Source: Paenibacillus sp. J23TS9
GTDB lineage: Bacteria > Bacillota > Bacilli > Paenibacillales > Paenibacillaceae
Direction of reading: 5' to 3'
DNA: 64,000 nucleotides
Assembly (NCBI RefSeq): GCF_018403225.1
Contig: NZ_BOSG01000001.1
Span: forward strand, 2,294,001 to 2,358,000
This document shows, piece after piece, positions 44,742 to 53,557 of this stretch. The position numbers were made by a program, and so were the translations under genes. The notes under the pieces are model-generated. The model searched no databases and was not told the DNA's origin. It was given only the letters and a program-made list of their open reading frames with translations. Position 1 is the stretch's first letter. Each line of letters opens with the position of its first letter.

Positions 44742-46466
44742 TTATAGTCCAGCTTCCGAAGCGGAACAAATGGCATGGACGAGCTCCAAGGCCTTTTCAA
44801 CGCCCAATTGTTCCTTTTCACTCCCGTTCAAGCGGTTCAGCCATTCAACCTGGCCCTCTGCAGCGGCTTTTCCTACGATGATCCGCAATGGAGCACCGAT
44901 CAGATCAGCATCCTTGAATTTCACACCAGGACGCTCATCACGGTCATCCAGAATGACGTCGATTCCTGCAAGCTTGAGCTTCCGGTAAAGTTCTTCGGCC
45001 AGTCCCGTCTGCACCTCATTCTTCATGGATACAGGAATGATATGGACCTGGAACGGAGATAATTGAAGCGGCCATAAGATTCCGGTCTCCGATTGATACT
45101 GCTCAGCTACAGCAGACATCAGGCGAGATACACCAATCCCGTAGCAGCCCATAATCATCAGCTCTTCCCTGCCGTCCGCATTCGTAAATTTTGCATCAAG
45201 CGATTTGCTGTATTTCGTTCCAAGCTTGAAGACATGACCAACCTCGATGCCGCGGCTGAAAAGCAGCTTCTGTCCGCAATGCGGGCAGCAATCATCTGCT
45301 GATGCATTCCGGTAGTCCCCAGTCTTTAAAGCCTTGAAATCTCGGCCAGCATGGATATGGCGAACATGATAGTCCTTTCGGTTTGCTCCTGCAATGCCAT
45401 CAACGACAGATGCGGCTCCCAAATCTAAGTAGACAGGGATATCCAGGCCAGCCGGTCCCGCAAAGCCATGCGGTGCACCGGTCAGTTTCTCCACTGTCTG
45501 AAGATCGGCCAGCTCGACATTCGATGCTCCAAGTGCATTCTTTAGCTTAAATTCATTGACCTCATGATCTCCCCGCACCACAACCGCGATCGGCTGGTTG
45601 TCCGCCATATATACCATGGTTTTCAGGAATGCTTGGGAATTCTCGTTAAGAAAAGCACTTAATTCTTCAATGGTTCTTATGTCTGGAGTGTATATTTCCT
45701 CCATATCCGGAACCTTTACATCCATAGAAGCTGGGCTTTCTTGTTGATAAAATATCGCCTTTTCCAGATTCGCCGCATAATCACATGCTGAACAGGTGAC
45801 GATTGTATCTTCTCCAATATCAGCAAGCGCCATAAATTCAAGTGTCTCGCCTTCCCCGCCGATAGAACCGGCCTCGGCCTCGACTGCCTTAAACCGCAAA
45901 CCGCATCTTTCAAAAATCCGGCGGTATGCCTGAACCATGGATTGATATGCTTCGTCCAGACCCTGCCAATCCGCATCAAACGAGTAGGCATCCTTCATCA
46001 GGAATTCCCTGCCCCTTAAGAGACCAAAACGGGGACGACGTTCATCCCGGAACTTGGTCTGAATCTGATATAACCGCAGCGGCAGCTTTCGATAGGTATT
46101 CACTTCTGCTGCCACAAGCGAGGTTATAATCTCCTCATGGGTTGGACCAAGCACAAAGCCACGATCATGACGGTCCTCAAGCCGGATCAACTCCGGCCCG
46201 TATTCTGTATATCTGCCAGATTGCTCCCACAACTCGGAGGGCTGCATGGCCGGCATCAGCAGCTCTTCAAAGTCGGAGGTACCCATTTCCTGCCGGATGA
46301 TCTGTTCCAGCTTATGCAGAACACGATATCCGAGCGGCAAATAGCTGTATATTCCCGCAGCCAGCTGCCTTATATAACCTCCCCGTAGCAGCAGCTGATG
46401 ACTCACCGCTTCCGCCTCGGATGGAGCTTCTCGGAGTGTTGGAAGCAGCATGTATTTTTGTCTCAT
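44742..46466 (-). CDS. proS: Prolyl-tRNA synthetase (bacterial type with editing domain)
   Basis: The 574-residue class II synthetase starts with MRQKYMLLPTLREAPSEAEA and shows motif 1 (GIYSYLPLGYRVLHKLEQII), motif 2 (FRDERRPRFGLLRGREFLMKDAYS), a YbaK-like editing insert (about 230-390) and motif 3 (GCYGIGVSRLMSAVAEQ), then an anticodon-binding domain. It charges tRNA-Pro and edits mischarged Ala. The ATG at 46466 is chosen because GGGAG lies 9 nt upstream; an ATG three codons earlier would touch that site. Expression is controlled by the proline T-box in its leader. Confidence 0.96.
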   Translation of the reverse strand: MRQKYMLLPTLREAPSEAEAVSHQLLLRGGYIRQLAAGIYSYLPLGYRVLHKLEQIIRQEMGTSDFEELLMPAMQPSELWEQSGRYTEYGPELIRLEDRHDRGFVLGPTHEEIITSLVAAEVNTYRKLPLRLYQIQTKFRDERRPRFGLLRGREFLMKDAYSFDADWQGLDEAYQSMVQAYRRIFERCGLRFKAVEAEAGSIGGEGETLEFMALADIGEDTIVTCSACDYAANLEKAIFYQQESPASMDVKVPDMEEIYTPDIRTIEELSAFLNENSQAFLKTMVYMADNQPIAVVVRGDHEVNEFKLKNALGASNVELADLQTVEKLTGAPHGFAGPAGLDIPVYLDLGAASVVDGIAGANRKDYHVRHIHAGRDFKALKTGDYRNASADDCCPHCGQKLLFSRGIEVGHVFKLGTKYSKSLDAKFTNADGREELMIMGCYGIGVSRLMSAVAEQYQSETGILWPLQLSPFQVHIIPVSMKNEVQTGLAEELYRKLKLAGIDVILDDRDERPGVKFKDADLIGAPLRIIVGKAAAEGQVEWLNRLNGSEKEQLGVEKALELVHAICSASEAGL

Positions 46467-46492
46467 AAATCTCATCTCCCTTATTTTCGGAT

Positions 46493-46796
46493 ACAAAAAA
46501 AACACATCCACCCCGGTCTAGGGACGAATATGTTCGTGGTACCACCCTTTATTCAACAGCTCGCCTGCCCTTTAGCAGTACATAGCTATCCTCATGGTCA
46601 ACTTAACGGGGTTTTTCCCGGCCTGGAATACTCAAATCTGCAGATTCTTTCATCCGGCAGCTCACAAGATAGGGAAGCTCATAGCATGTGCGAAACCTTA
46701 CAGCCAAGGGTTTCTTCTCTGGGGCACGATGGACTTTCAATGAACTATGGGTCTTGGTCACAGCTTTTCGTTTATAACAAACTCAAGGTTGTTTTT
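46493..46796 (-). promoter_or_regulatory. Proline T-box riboswitch of proS
   Basis: Minus-strand leader RNA. Stem I has the conserved CAGAGAAG and GGCTGTAA elements; its base stem CAAGA/TCTTG leaves an internal loop whose 3' strand holds CCC/CCT (46674-46671), a Pro codon, matching the downstream gene. The T-box sequence GGGTGGTACCACG lies at 46535-46547, followed by the terminator hairpin and U run at about 46493-46534. The promoter is visible just upstream: TTGACA (46825-46830), 16-nt spacer, TGTAAG (46803-46808). Uncharged tRNA-Pro would stabilise the antiterminator and raise proS. Confidence 0.9.
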
Positions 46797-46838
46797 CCAT
46801 ACCTTACAGGATGATGAAGAATGATGTCAAGTATTCAC

Positions 46839-46893
46839 AAAAATCCCGCCTATTCCGAAATCGTCTATGCGATACGGAGAAGGCGGGATTTTT
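46839..46893 (-). terminator. Terminator of the methylthioribose operon (after mtnA)
   Basis: Perfect arms AAAAATCCCGCC and GGCGGGATTTTT with an inner CGGA/TCCG pair, 18 nt past the mtnA stop and directly before the proS promoter, so the two units are insulated. Confidence 0.85.
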
Positions 46894-46911
46894 GAGTTAA
46901 GCTGCGAAATA

Positions 46912-47988
46912 TTATTTTTGGTCAAACATCTTCGGCAGACTCTCTTCAAATGGTGCGTAAGCAATACCGTTCTGTGTAACAATGGCCGTAATCAGGGAGT
47001 GATCCGTCACATCAAAAGCAGGATTATACACATGTACATCCTTTGGAGCCATCGGTTTCTCATACCACTGGCTGGTCACTTCATCATCCGAACGCAGTTC
47101 AATATGGATATCATCTCCGGTCTTGCACTCCAGATCAATCGTCGAAAGCGGCGAACATACATAGAACGGGATGCCATAATGCTTCGCCAGGATGGCGACT
47201 CCTGATGTTCCGATTTTGTTCGCGGTGTCCCCGTTGGCTGCGACTCGGTCACATCCTACCAATACAGCTTGCACCTTGCCTTCCTTCATCACGATCGATG
47301 ACATGTTATCACAGATCAGCGTGACATCAACGCCGGCTTCTTGTAATTCCCAGGCCGTTAGACGCGCGCCTTGCAGCAGTGGACGGGTCTCGTCGGCATA
47401 TACCTTAAAGTTATACCCTTGTTCCTGACCCAAATATATTGGGGCCAATGCCGTGCCATACTTGGCTGTGGCAATCGTTCCGGCATTGCAGTGGGTCAGA
47501 ATTCCCCAGTTTTCTTTCAGCAAAGACAGCGCATGTTTTCCGATGCTCTCACACACCTGCTCATCTTCCTCACGAATCCATTCAGCTTCCTGACGCAGCG
47601 CTTCCTTCACTTCGCTTAAGGATTTGCCCGCTTCCTGAAGAAGGCGGCTCTCCATACGGTTCAACGCCCAGAACAGATTAACCGCTGTAGGTCTTGATGA
47701 TGCAAGAAAAGACTTTACTTCAGCAAAATCTTTGTGCAGTTCCTCATAGGTTTTCGCTTGAGATGCTTTTGTACCCAGATACAAGCCATAGGCTGCTGCG
47801 ATTCCGATCGCCGGTGCTCCGCGCACTTTTAGTTTATATATAGCATCCCATATATCCTTCATTTCTTTTAAATGCAGGAACACCTTCTCATTCGGCAGAA
47901 CGGTTTGATCCAGAATGATTAGCGTATCATTCGCATCATCTAACACGACAGATTGGATCATCTTGAATTCAGTCGAATTATTGTCCAT
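46912..47988 (-). CDS. mtnA: S-methyl-5-thioribose-1-phosphate isomerase
   Basis: The 358-residue enzyme converts methylthioribose-1-phosphate to methylthioribulose-1-phosphate in methionine salvage. Family marks are [15 protein letters not shown] near 55, the catalytic Cys in [11 protein letters not shown], and the catalytic Asp in [18 protein letters not shown]. It follows the kinase gene mtnK, which makes its substrate. The ATG at 47988 fits GGAGTG 9 nt upstream better than a GTG 12 nt earlier. The later salvage genes (mtnB, mtnW, mtnX, mtnD) are not in the window. Confidence 0.95.
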   Translation of the reverse strand: MDNNSTEFKMIQSVVLDDANDTLIILDQTVLPNEKVFLHLKEMKDIWDAIYKLKVRGAPAIGIAAAYGLYLGTKASQAKTYEELHKDFAEVKSFLASSRPTAVNLFWALNRMESRLLQEAGKSLSEVKEALRQEAEWIREEDEQVCESIGKHALSLLKENWGILTHCNAGTIATAKYGTALAPIYLGQEQGYNFKVYADETRPLLQGARLTAWELQEAGVDVTLICDNMSSIVMKEGKVQAVLVGCDRVAANGDTANKIGTSGVAILAKHYGIPFYVCSPLSTIDLECKTGDDIHIELRSDDEVTSQWYEKPMAPKDVHVYNPAFDVTDHSLITAIVTQNGIAYAPFEESLPKMFDQK

Positions 47989-48003
47989 TGCAAGTCCCAC
48001 TCC

Positions 48004-49236
48004 TTACAGATCTGTTTCTCTCGAATCTATATATTTGGCAACTACCTGAATGAAATCCTCACCTGTCAACATGCCTGAGCGCCCCATGATGAACGCTTTC
48101 CCCATCCGCAGGCACAGCTTCTCTGCATCCGCTCTGGTATCGGCATCCGCTATGCTGGTAATATCCTTTACGTGAGCCAGTCCGAGTGTTCTGCGGATCA
48201 GTTCCAATCCCGTCACAGCCGAGGTATCCTGAATGATCTGATTCAGATAGTATCGATCGAAACCAGGGATCCGTGCCATACGGTCTGTTGCCCTTTCCTG
48301 GAACATTTTCAGAAATTTCTCTCGGAACATGTTAATGACATCCTTCACGCTGGAAAGCAGCCATGCTTTCTGCGCTTCCTTTGCCGCCGGATTTTCTATC
48401 ACACTGTCCGCATTAATATAGGCAAACAGCAGATGGGCAATCACATTACCTATATCATAACCTGCAGGCCCATAGAAGGCGAACTCCGGATCTATGATTT
48501 TCGTTGAATCTTCTTTAATAAAAATAGATCCTGAATGAAGATCCCCATGCAGCAGTGACTGCGCATGGTTCATAAATTCAAATTTCAGCTTGGCTGTTTC
48601 GAGCAGCAGCGCCTCATCATCCCATAAAAAGGATTGTGCAAACTCACGTGTGGGTTCAAATATATCATTCCGCGGGCAGTCATAAAATGGCTCCGTGTAG
48701 ACCAAATCTTCAGAAATTTCGCAAAGATCGGGATTAATGAAGCTTTTCACCAAATCTTTCTTGGCTTTATGATCCATCACCACATCGGATGTCAGCAGCA
48801 GCGTATTCACCATGAAGGTGGAGATATGATCTGCAAAGAGCGGAAATTGTCTGTGCTCTAGCAGTGCTTTTCTCATAATATCATGATCGGACAAGTCTTC
48901 CATTACGCAGCAGTTCATCACCGGATCATAGTTATAGATTTGTGGAACCAACCCCGGAGCCAGCTCATTCTGCAGCTTCAGGATTTCGCTTTCAATCCGG
49001 TTGCGATCCGTGGATACCTTGATGTCTGCCGAGATTCGCGCAACAGGACCTGCTTGTTTGATAATCATGGACTTGCCGCTGGCAGAATCAATGATACGGA
49101 ACACATAGTTCAGGTTGCCGTCACCAATTTCTTTGCAAGAAAGCTTGGCATCCTGATCAAAGACGTTCAGCCGGGTCACGGCATAATCCAAAACATCGGT
49201 TTCGTCCATCGTGAAATATTCATTGTACTCACGCAT
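48004..49236 (-). CDS. mtnK: S-methyl-5-thioribose kinase
   Basis: The 410-residue protein is an APH-fold kinase with the MtnK features IGDGNLNYVFRI near 40, the catalytic loop LLHGDLHSGSIFI near 230 and the metal-binding IDPEFAFYGPAGYDIGN. It phosphorylates methylthioribose, the first step after uptake, and feeds mtnA, 15 nt downstream. It is 20 nt after the permease gene, so uptake and phosphorylation are encoded in one operon. Confidence 0.95.
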   Translation of the reverse strand: MREYNEYFTMDETDVLDYAVTRLNVFDQDAKLSCKEIGDGNLNYVFRIIDSASGKSMIIKQAGPVARISADIKVSTDRNRIESEILKLQNELAPGLVPQIYNYDPVMNCCVMEDLSDHDIMRKALLEHRQFPLFADHISTFMVNTLLLTSDVVMDHKAKKDLVKSFINPDLCEISEDLVYTEPFYDCPRNDIFEPTREFAQSFLWDDEALLLETAKLKFEFMNHAQSLLHGDLHSGSIFIKEDSTKIIDPEFAFYGPAGYDIGNVIAHLLFAYINADSVIENPAAKEAQKAWLLSSVKDVINMFREKFLKMFQERATDRMARIPGFDRYYLNQIIQDTSAVTGLELIRRTLGLAHVKDITSIADADTRADAEKLCLRMGKAFIMGRSGMLTGEDFIQVVAKYIDSRETDL

Positions 49237-49256
49237 AAGAATCGAACTCCCCTATA

Positions 49257-50255
49257 CTATTTAGATTTGTAATAAGTAATTGCAAGTGCGAAGGCTAGCA
49301 CCGTACCTTTGACAATATCCATCGCATAATAAGGAACGCTCAACATAACCAGCCCATTCTGCAAAATACCGATCAGAACGGCACCGACAAAAGTACCTAT
49401 CGCATTGGGTTTGCCTGCACCCAGTACTGCGAATCCGATGTAGGCTGCGGCTACGGAATCCATCAAGTAAGGGGCTCCCGAATTCACTTCAGCAGTCATG
49501 ACGCGGGCACCCAGCATGATCCCGCCGATTGCAGCGAAAGCCGCAGATAAAAGGTACGCAGCAATGCGGTATTTATTGACAGGGATACCCGACAGCTTGG
49601 CCGCCTCCATATTCCCCCCTATTACGTACATATAACGACCATGCTTGGTATACTTCAAGAATATATGGACGATAACAACCACGACAAGCATGATAATAAT
49701 AATCCATGGAACTTGACCGATCTTCGCAAAGATGGGACTGATGATTCCCGTCGAGAAGGATCCGTCCGGCATAATCATGTTTTGAGATAGGGTTGCTCCC
49801 TTGGTATAGGTTTGAGCAATACCCTGGAATACGAACATCATGGCCAGCGTCAGCAGCATATCCTGTATTTTCAGCTTGACGATCATAAACGAATTGATTA
49901 TCCCTGCGGATAAACAGATTAAAATCGTCAAAATGATGCTCATCCATACGCCTTGTCCATGCCACACGAACATCGAGATCACGAGTGCGTTGGCAAGGGA
50001 AGCCACCGAGCCGACAGAGAGGTCAAATCCGCCTACGGACAAGGAAATGGTAATCCCAATCGCAATAATCGTAACGATCGAGATGGAACGGAGAATATTG
50101 ACGATGTTGGAAGGCTGCAGAAAACTGTCTGACATCACCCCAAAGACGATAATAAGAAGACCAATCGTGATCAGGGTGCCATATTTATATAGAAAATCAA
50201 AAAATCCAAATGACTTGGGAGTCTTTGAGGTTTGGATTGTTTTGGCTGTATTCAT
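49257..50255 (-). CDS. Probable methylthioribose ABC transporter permease
   Basis: The 332-residue BPD_transp_2 (RbsC-type) permease has about ten hydrophobic segments and the motif GGFDLSVGSVASLANALV near 70. It lies 2 nt after its ATPase gene and 20 nt before mtnK. The family would otherwise be called a ribose-type sugar permease. Linkage to mtnK and mtnA is the reason to predict methylthioribose as substrate; this is inference from context. Confidence 0.85.
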   Translation of the reverse strand: MNTAKTIQTSKTPKSFGFFDFLYKYGTLITIGLLIIVFGVMSDSFLQPSNIVNILRSISIVTIIAIGITISLSVGGFDLSVGSVASLANALVISMFVWHGQGVWMSIILTILICLSAGIINSFMIVKLKIQDMLLTLAMMFVFQGIAQTYTKGATLSQNMIMPDGSFSTGIISPIFAKIGQVPWIIIIMLVVVVIVHIFLKYTKHGRYMYVIGGNMEAAKLSGIPVNKYRIAAYLLSAAFAAIGGIMLGARVMTAEVNSGAPYLMDSVAAAYIGFAVLGAGKPNAIGTFVGAVLIGILQNGLVMLSVPYYAMDIVKGTVLAFALAITYYKSK

Positions 50256-50257
50256 AC

Positions 50258-51772
50258 TTACCTTCCTCCCGTTGAGTAGAACAATATTTCTTCTTCATTG
50301 GTTTCGCATGTCAGCAGTTCTTTGGCAACCATTCCGTCATAAAGTACATACACGCGATCTGTAATACCTATCATTTCCGATAATTCGCAGGAAGCGTAGA
50401 TAATACATTTCCCCCTCTGCGCAAGCTGGAATATCAATTCAAAGATGTCTTTCTTTGCTCCAACATCGACACCTTTGGTTGGTTCATCGAAGATATACAC
50501 GTCAGCATCCGTCATGAGCCATTTTCCGATGGCTACCTTTTGCTGATTTCCCCCGGAAAGGTTTTGAACTCTCGTATTCTCGCTCGGGGTCTTGATCCCC
50601 AAGTTCTGAATGACTTCCCGAGCTGCATTGTTTTCCTTCTTGAAGTTCAAGAATGTATTCATCGTACAGAAATTTTTCAGGTTGACGGCAGTGATATTGG
50701 TAGTAACCGATTCAGTTACCCATACACCTTCTTTGCGCCTCTCTTCGGGAACAAGTGCAATGCCCTGTCTTACCGCTTCGTCCGGACTACGCAGGCGCAG
50801 CTTCTTTCCATGCAAGGTTACATCACCGGAGTTCGACTTCCCCATTCCAAACAGCGCTTTGCACAACTCTGTTTTTCCTGCTCCTACCAGGCCTGCTATG
50901 CCTATAATTTCGCCTTTTTTGGCATGAATGTGGATGTCCCTGATTTTTTCTCCGTCACTAAAGTTCTTCGTTTCAAATACAGTTTCACCTTTTTGGATGT
51001 CTATCTTAGGGAATTGATCTCCCAGCTTTCGGCCTAACATATATTCCACGACTTGATTTTGAGTCATATCCTGAATGCTCTCTTGTACAACAAATTCTCC
51101 GTCTCTCATGACGGTGATATCGTCACAAATTTCGAACAGTTCAGGCAGACGATGGGAAATGAAAATCACGCCGACATTTTCCAGTTTGAGATCCCTGACA
51201 ATACGAAACAACTCTTCAGTCTCCGAATGACTTAAAGGTGCTGTCGGTTCGTCCAGAATAAGAAACCTGCAGGTTTTGGAAATGGCTCTTGCAATCAGCA
51301 CCATCTGCTTCTCTGCCAGTGTCAGTTCACTGACCAGCTTTTTGGAAGAAACCTTGACATTCATCTTCTCCAGAATTTCTTTCGCGTGTTTATGAATATG
51401 CCCCCAAGAGACAATCTGTTTTTTGCCCATATCATTCACGGTATAATCGAGCATAATATTTTCGCCTACCGTTAAATAAGGAACCAGTGCGGTATCAACT
51501 TCTTGATAAACGATCTGAATCCCCAGATCCTTCGCATCCTTCGGATTACGAATATGTACCGGTTCATCATCAATATAAATTTCTCCTGTATAATGGCCGT
51601 ATGCGCCGGACAAAACCTTCATCAGTGTGGATTTCCCAGCACCGTTCGCCCCAATCAATGCATGTGAAGTTCCTGTCGTCGTCAGAAAATCAACATTTTC
51701 CAGTGCTTTAACGCCCGGGAATTCAATGGAAATCTTCTTCATTTGCAGCTTTATTTGCTTGGCTTCGCCCAT
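50258..51772 (-). CDS. Probable methylthioribose ABC transporter double ATPase
   Basis: The 504-residue protein has two ABC domains: Walker [13 protein letters not shown] and Walker B LILDEPTAPLS in the first; GLVGAGKTELCKALFG and signature [15 protein letters not shown] in the second, as in RbsA/MglA. The ATG at 51772 has GAAGGTGAAGAG upstream; the longer frame would run into the hairpin after the binding-protein gene. It powers the RbsC-type permease encoded 2 nt downstream. Confidence 0.88.
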   Translation of the reverse strand: MGEAKQIKLQMKKISIEFPGVKALENVDFLTTTGTSHALIGANGAGKSTLMKVLSGAYGHYTGEIYIDDEPVHIRNPKDAKDLGIQIVYQEVDTALVPYLTVGENIMLDYTVNDMGKKQIVSWGHIHKHAKEILEKMNVKVSSKKLVSELTLAEKQMVLIARAISKTCRFLILDEPTAPLSHSETEELFRIVRDLKLENVGVIFISHRLPELFEICDDITVMRDGEFVVQESIQDMTQNQVVEYMLGRKLGDQFPKIDIQKGETVFETKNFSDGEKIRDIHIHAKKGEIIGIAGLVGAGKTELCKALFGMGKSNSGDVTLHGKKLRLRSPDEAVRQGIALVPEERRKEGVWVTESVTTNITAVNLKNFCTMNTFLNFKKENNAAREVIQNLGIKTPSENTRVQNLSGGNQQKVAIGKWLMTDADVYIFDEPTKGVDVGAKKDIFELIFQLAQRGKCIIYASCELSEMIGITDRVYVLYDGMVAKELLTCETNEEEILFYSTGGR

Positions 51773-51804
51773 CTCTTCACCTTCTAGAAAGGATTTCATC
51801 ACAA

Positions 51805-51840
51805 GTATGGGAAGTGCCGTCATGCAGCACTTCCCCATAC
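51805..51840 (-). terminator. Intercistronic hairpin after the binding-protein gene
   Basis: Arms GTATGGGAAGTGC and GCACTTCCCCATAC (one bulged base) with a loop of about 9 nt. No T run follows, so it is probably an mRNA-stabilising or partly attenuating element that keeps binding protein in excess over ATPase and permease. Confidence 0.6.
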
Positions 51841-51875
51841 CTGTCGCTTTGCTTATTCAGCCCAGACTGTTTTTC

Positions 51876-52979
51876 CTATTTGGCGTAAGCTTCTTTCAAG
51901 CTCTTCATCCAAGGTTCCTCAAAAGCATCGCTTACTCCCCACCCAGGCATTACTTTTGCAAGATTAACCATGTTTACGCTTTCGGCAGAAGTCTTCAGCT
52001 TGTCTTGAGTAATCAATGTGGCAGCAAGGTCATAGGTCTGCGGTACTTCTTCACCGGCGATTTTCTTCGCAAGCATACGAACATCAACTTGTCCGATTAC
52101 TTTTGGATCTACGGCGGCGGTAGATACCCATGGACTCTTGTCTTCCTGCATCATCTGAAGATCTGCGTTGGAAACGTCGATACCATAGATTTTAACTTCA
52201 TCGCGCCCCGCTTCTTTCACTGCACGCGCTGCACCGATCGCAAAGGCATCCCAAGTCGCGAAAATCGCACTGATTTCACCTTTTTTATGTTTAGTAAGCA
52301 TGGCCGAAACGGCATTTTGCGTTTGTACGGATGTATCTGCCGACGCGATCCCGAAGCGCTCGATTTCCTGAATTCCTGGGTTCGCAGTCATAAATTCCTT
52401 ATAAACGGCGTTACGTCGTACCATCGGAGGGAAACCATCTACCCAAAGGTAAATAATTTTGCCCTGGCCTTTAAGCTCATCATTCATTTGAGTCAATGCC
52501 AGCTTGGCAAGGTTCTCATCATCCTGGGAGGTAAGAGTCACGCCTTGCACACTCGCGAGGTCCGGGTTGGAGTCAAACGCTACAACCGGAAGCCCTTTAG
52601 CCGTAATTTTCTTCACATCTTCAACCGTTGCAGCATCGTCACCATGAGAGATGATAAATCCATCATAATCTTTTTCAAGCGCTTGTGAGATCGCGTCATG
52701 GAACTTTGCGGTATCCCCGTTAGCCGAGAATGTATCCACTACAAAACCCATGGATGTCCCTTCCTGCTTGGCACCAGCCAGGAACTGAGCTGTATGGTCA
52801 TCTCCGCCAATTTTACGAACCACCATGATTTTGACCTGATCGTCTTTGGCAATCTTATCAGGCACGCCTTCCACAACTTTCTTCTCTGGTGCCTTGCTTC
52901 CCCCGCTTGAGCATCCCGTTGCAACTACTGCCACTGCGAATAAGCTGATCAGCAGCTTGCTAAAAGTCTTTTTCTTCAT
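51876..52979 (-). CDS. Probable methylthioribose-binding lipoprotein
   Basis: The 367-residue protein has a signal peptide with lipobox VATGC (Cys near 24) and a type I binding fold (Peripla_BP_4): GFIISHGDDAATV, LPVVAFDSNPD, AIFATWDAFAIGA and KIYGIDVSNAD. It is the first gene of the transporter-mtnK-mtnA operon. Sequence alone would only say pentose-like sugar; the partner enzymes point to methylthioribose. The ATG at 52979 fits GAAGGGGTG about 6 nt upstream better than the GTG nine bases earlier. Confidence 0.85.
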   Translation of the reverse strand: MKKKTFSKLLISLFAVAVVATGCSSGGSKAPEKKVVEGVPDKIAKDDQVKIMVVRKIGGDDHTAQFLAGAKQEGTSMGFVVDTFSANGDTAKFHDAISQALEKDYDGFIISHGDDAATVEDVKKITAKGLPVVAFDSNPDLASVQGVTLTSQDDENLAKLALTQMNDELKGQGKIIYLWVDGFPPMVRRNAVYKEFMTANPGIQEIERFGIASADTSVQTQNAVSAMLTKHKKGEISAIFATWDAFAIGAARAVKEAGRDEVKIYGIDVSNADLQMMQEDKSPWVSTAAVDPKVIGQVDVRMLAKKIAGEEVPQTYDLAATLITQDKLKTSAESVNMVNLAKVMPGWGVSDAFEEPWMKSLKEAYAK

Positions 52980-53196
52980 GTCCTGCACCCCTTCAAATGA
53001 TAATCCGCTTACTCTCTATTATAATTTTTAAGAATAGCGCTGAGCTTGTTAGAATTTTAGCACTGTAAAGCCTAAGAGACAATAAAAAATATAGTGCTTT
53101 TTATGGTTTGTTATCAGCTTTATATAAAGATTGATTTGACTTAGGTATGTAAATAAAATAAACATTTTAAATTCCATATTCATGAGATTTTATATG
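52980..53196. other. AT-rich gap between T-box 2 and the methylthioribose operon
   Basis: About 217 nt with no supportable gene. On the minus strand a possible SigA promoter reads TTGTCT, 17-nt spacer, TAAAAT (about 53055-53083), so the operon may have its own promoter besides read-through from the T-box leader. A 44-codon frame starting near 53182 lacks a ribosome site. Confidence 0.5.
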
Positions 53197-53498
53197 CAAA
53201 AACACATCCGTCCTTTAAGGGACGAATGTGTTCGTGGTACTACCCTGTATTTCATAGATTCGCCTGTTCATTGCAGCACGAAGCCATTCTGAAATTAAAA
53301 TAACGGGCTTCTCCCGGCCTAGATTACTCGAATCTGCAGATTCTTTCATCCGGCAGCTCGCAAGTTTGGGAAGCTCATACCGTTCACATAACCTTCAAGC
53401 AGAAGGCTGCTTTTCTTGAAGCACAACGGGGGTTCAATGAACTTAGGGTCTTGGTCACAGCTTTTCATGGTGTATAGCAAACTCTCAAGTTTGTTTTT
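53197..53498 (-). promoter_or_regulatory. Second proline-type T-box leader, upstream of the methylthioribose operon
   Basis: This minus-strand leader is a close copy of the proS T-box. It has the same promoter (TTGACA at 53527-53532, 16-nt spacer, TGTAAT at 53505-53510), the same stem I start CTGTGACCAAGACCC, and the shared block from GAGCTTCCC through GAATCTGCAGATT. The T-box GGGTAGTACCACG is at 53233-53245, and a well-formed terminator ends in T5 at about 53197. The specifier-loop 3' strand reads CCCAAA, so the codon is CCC or CCA (53370-53367), Pro in both cases. No aminoacyl-tRNA synthetase or proline gene follows; the first gene is the sugar-type binding protein 218 nt after the terminator. 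Confidence 0.85.
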
Positions 53499-53557
53499 CC
53501 ATACATTACAGGATGAAGAAGAATAATGTCAAGTATTCAGCACTGTTTAATTATAAT

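Noticed and set aside
51627..52688. Open frame of 353 codons on the plus strand opposite the methylthioribose ATPase and binding-protein genes
   Set aside because: Antisense to two well-supported genes, with unnatural composition and no family match.
53046..53182. A 44-codon minus-strand frame between T-box 2 and the methylthioribose operon, possible leader peptide or true T-box target
   Set aside because: No ribosome site before its ATG, AT-driven composition and no proline-rich or tRNA-linked content.
53367..53380. ATG in the shared block TATGAGC as a methionine specifier for T-box 2
   Set aside because: The same ATGAGC is present in the proS T-box, where the specifier must be Pro, and it pairs in stem I (AAGTTCAT with ATGAGCTT). 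The changed bases fall at the CCT/CCA position.
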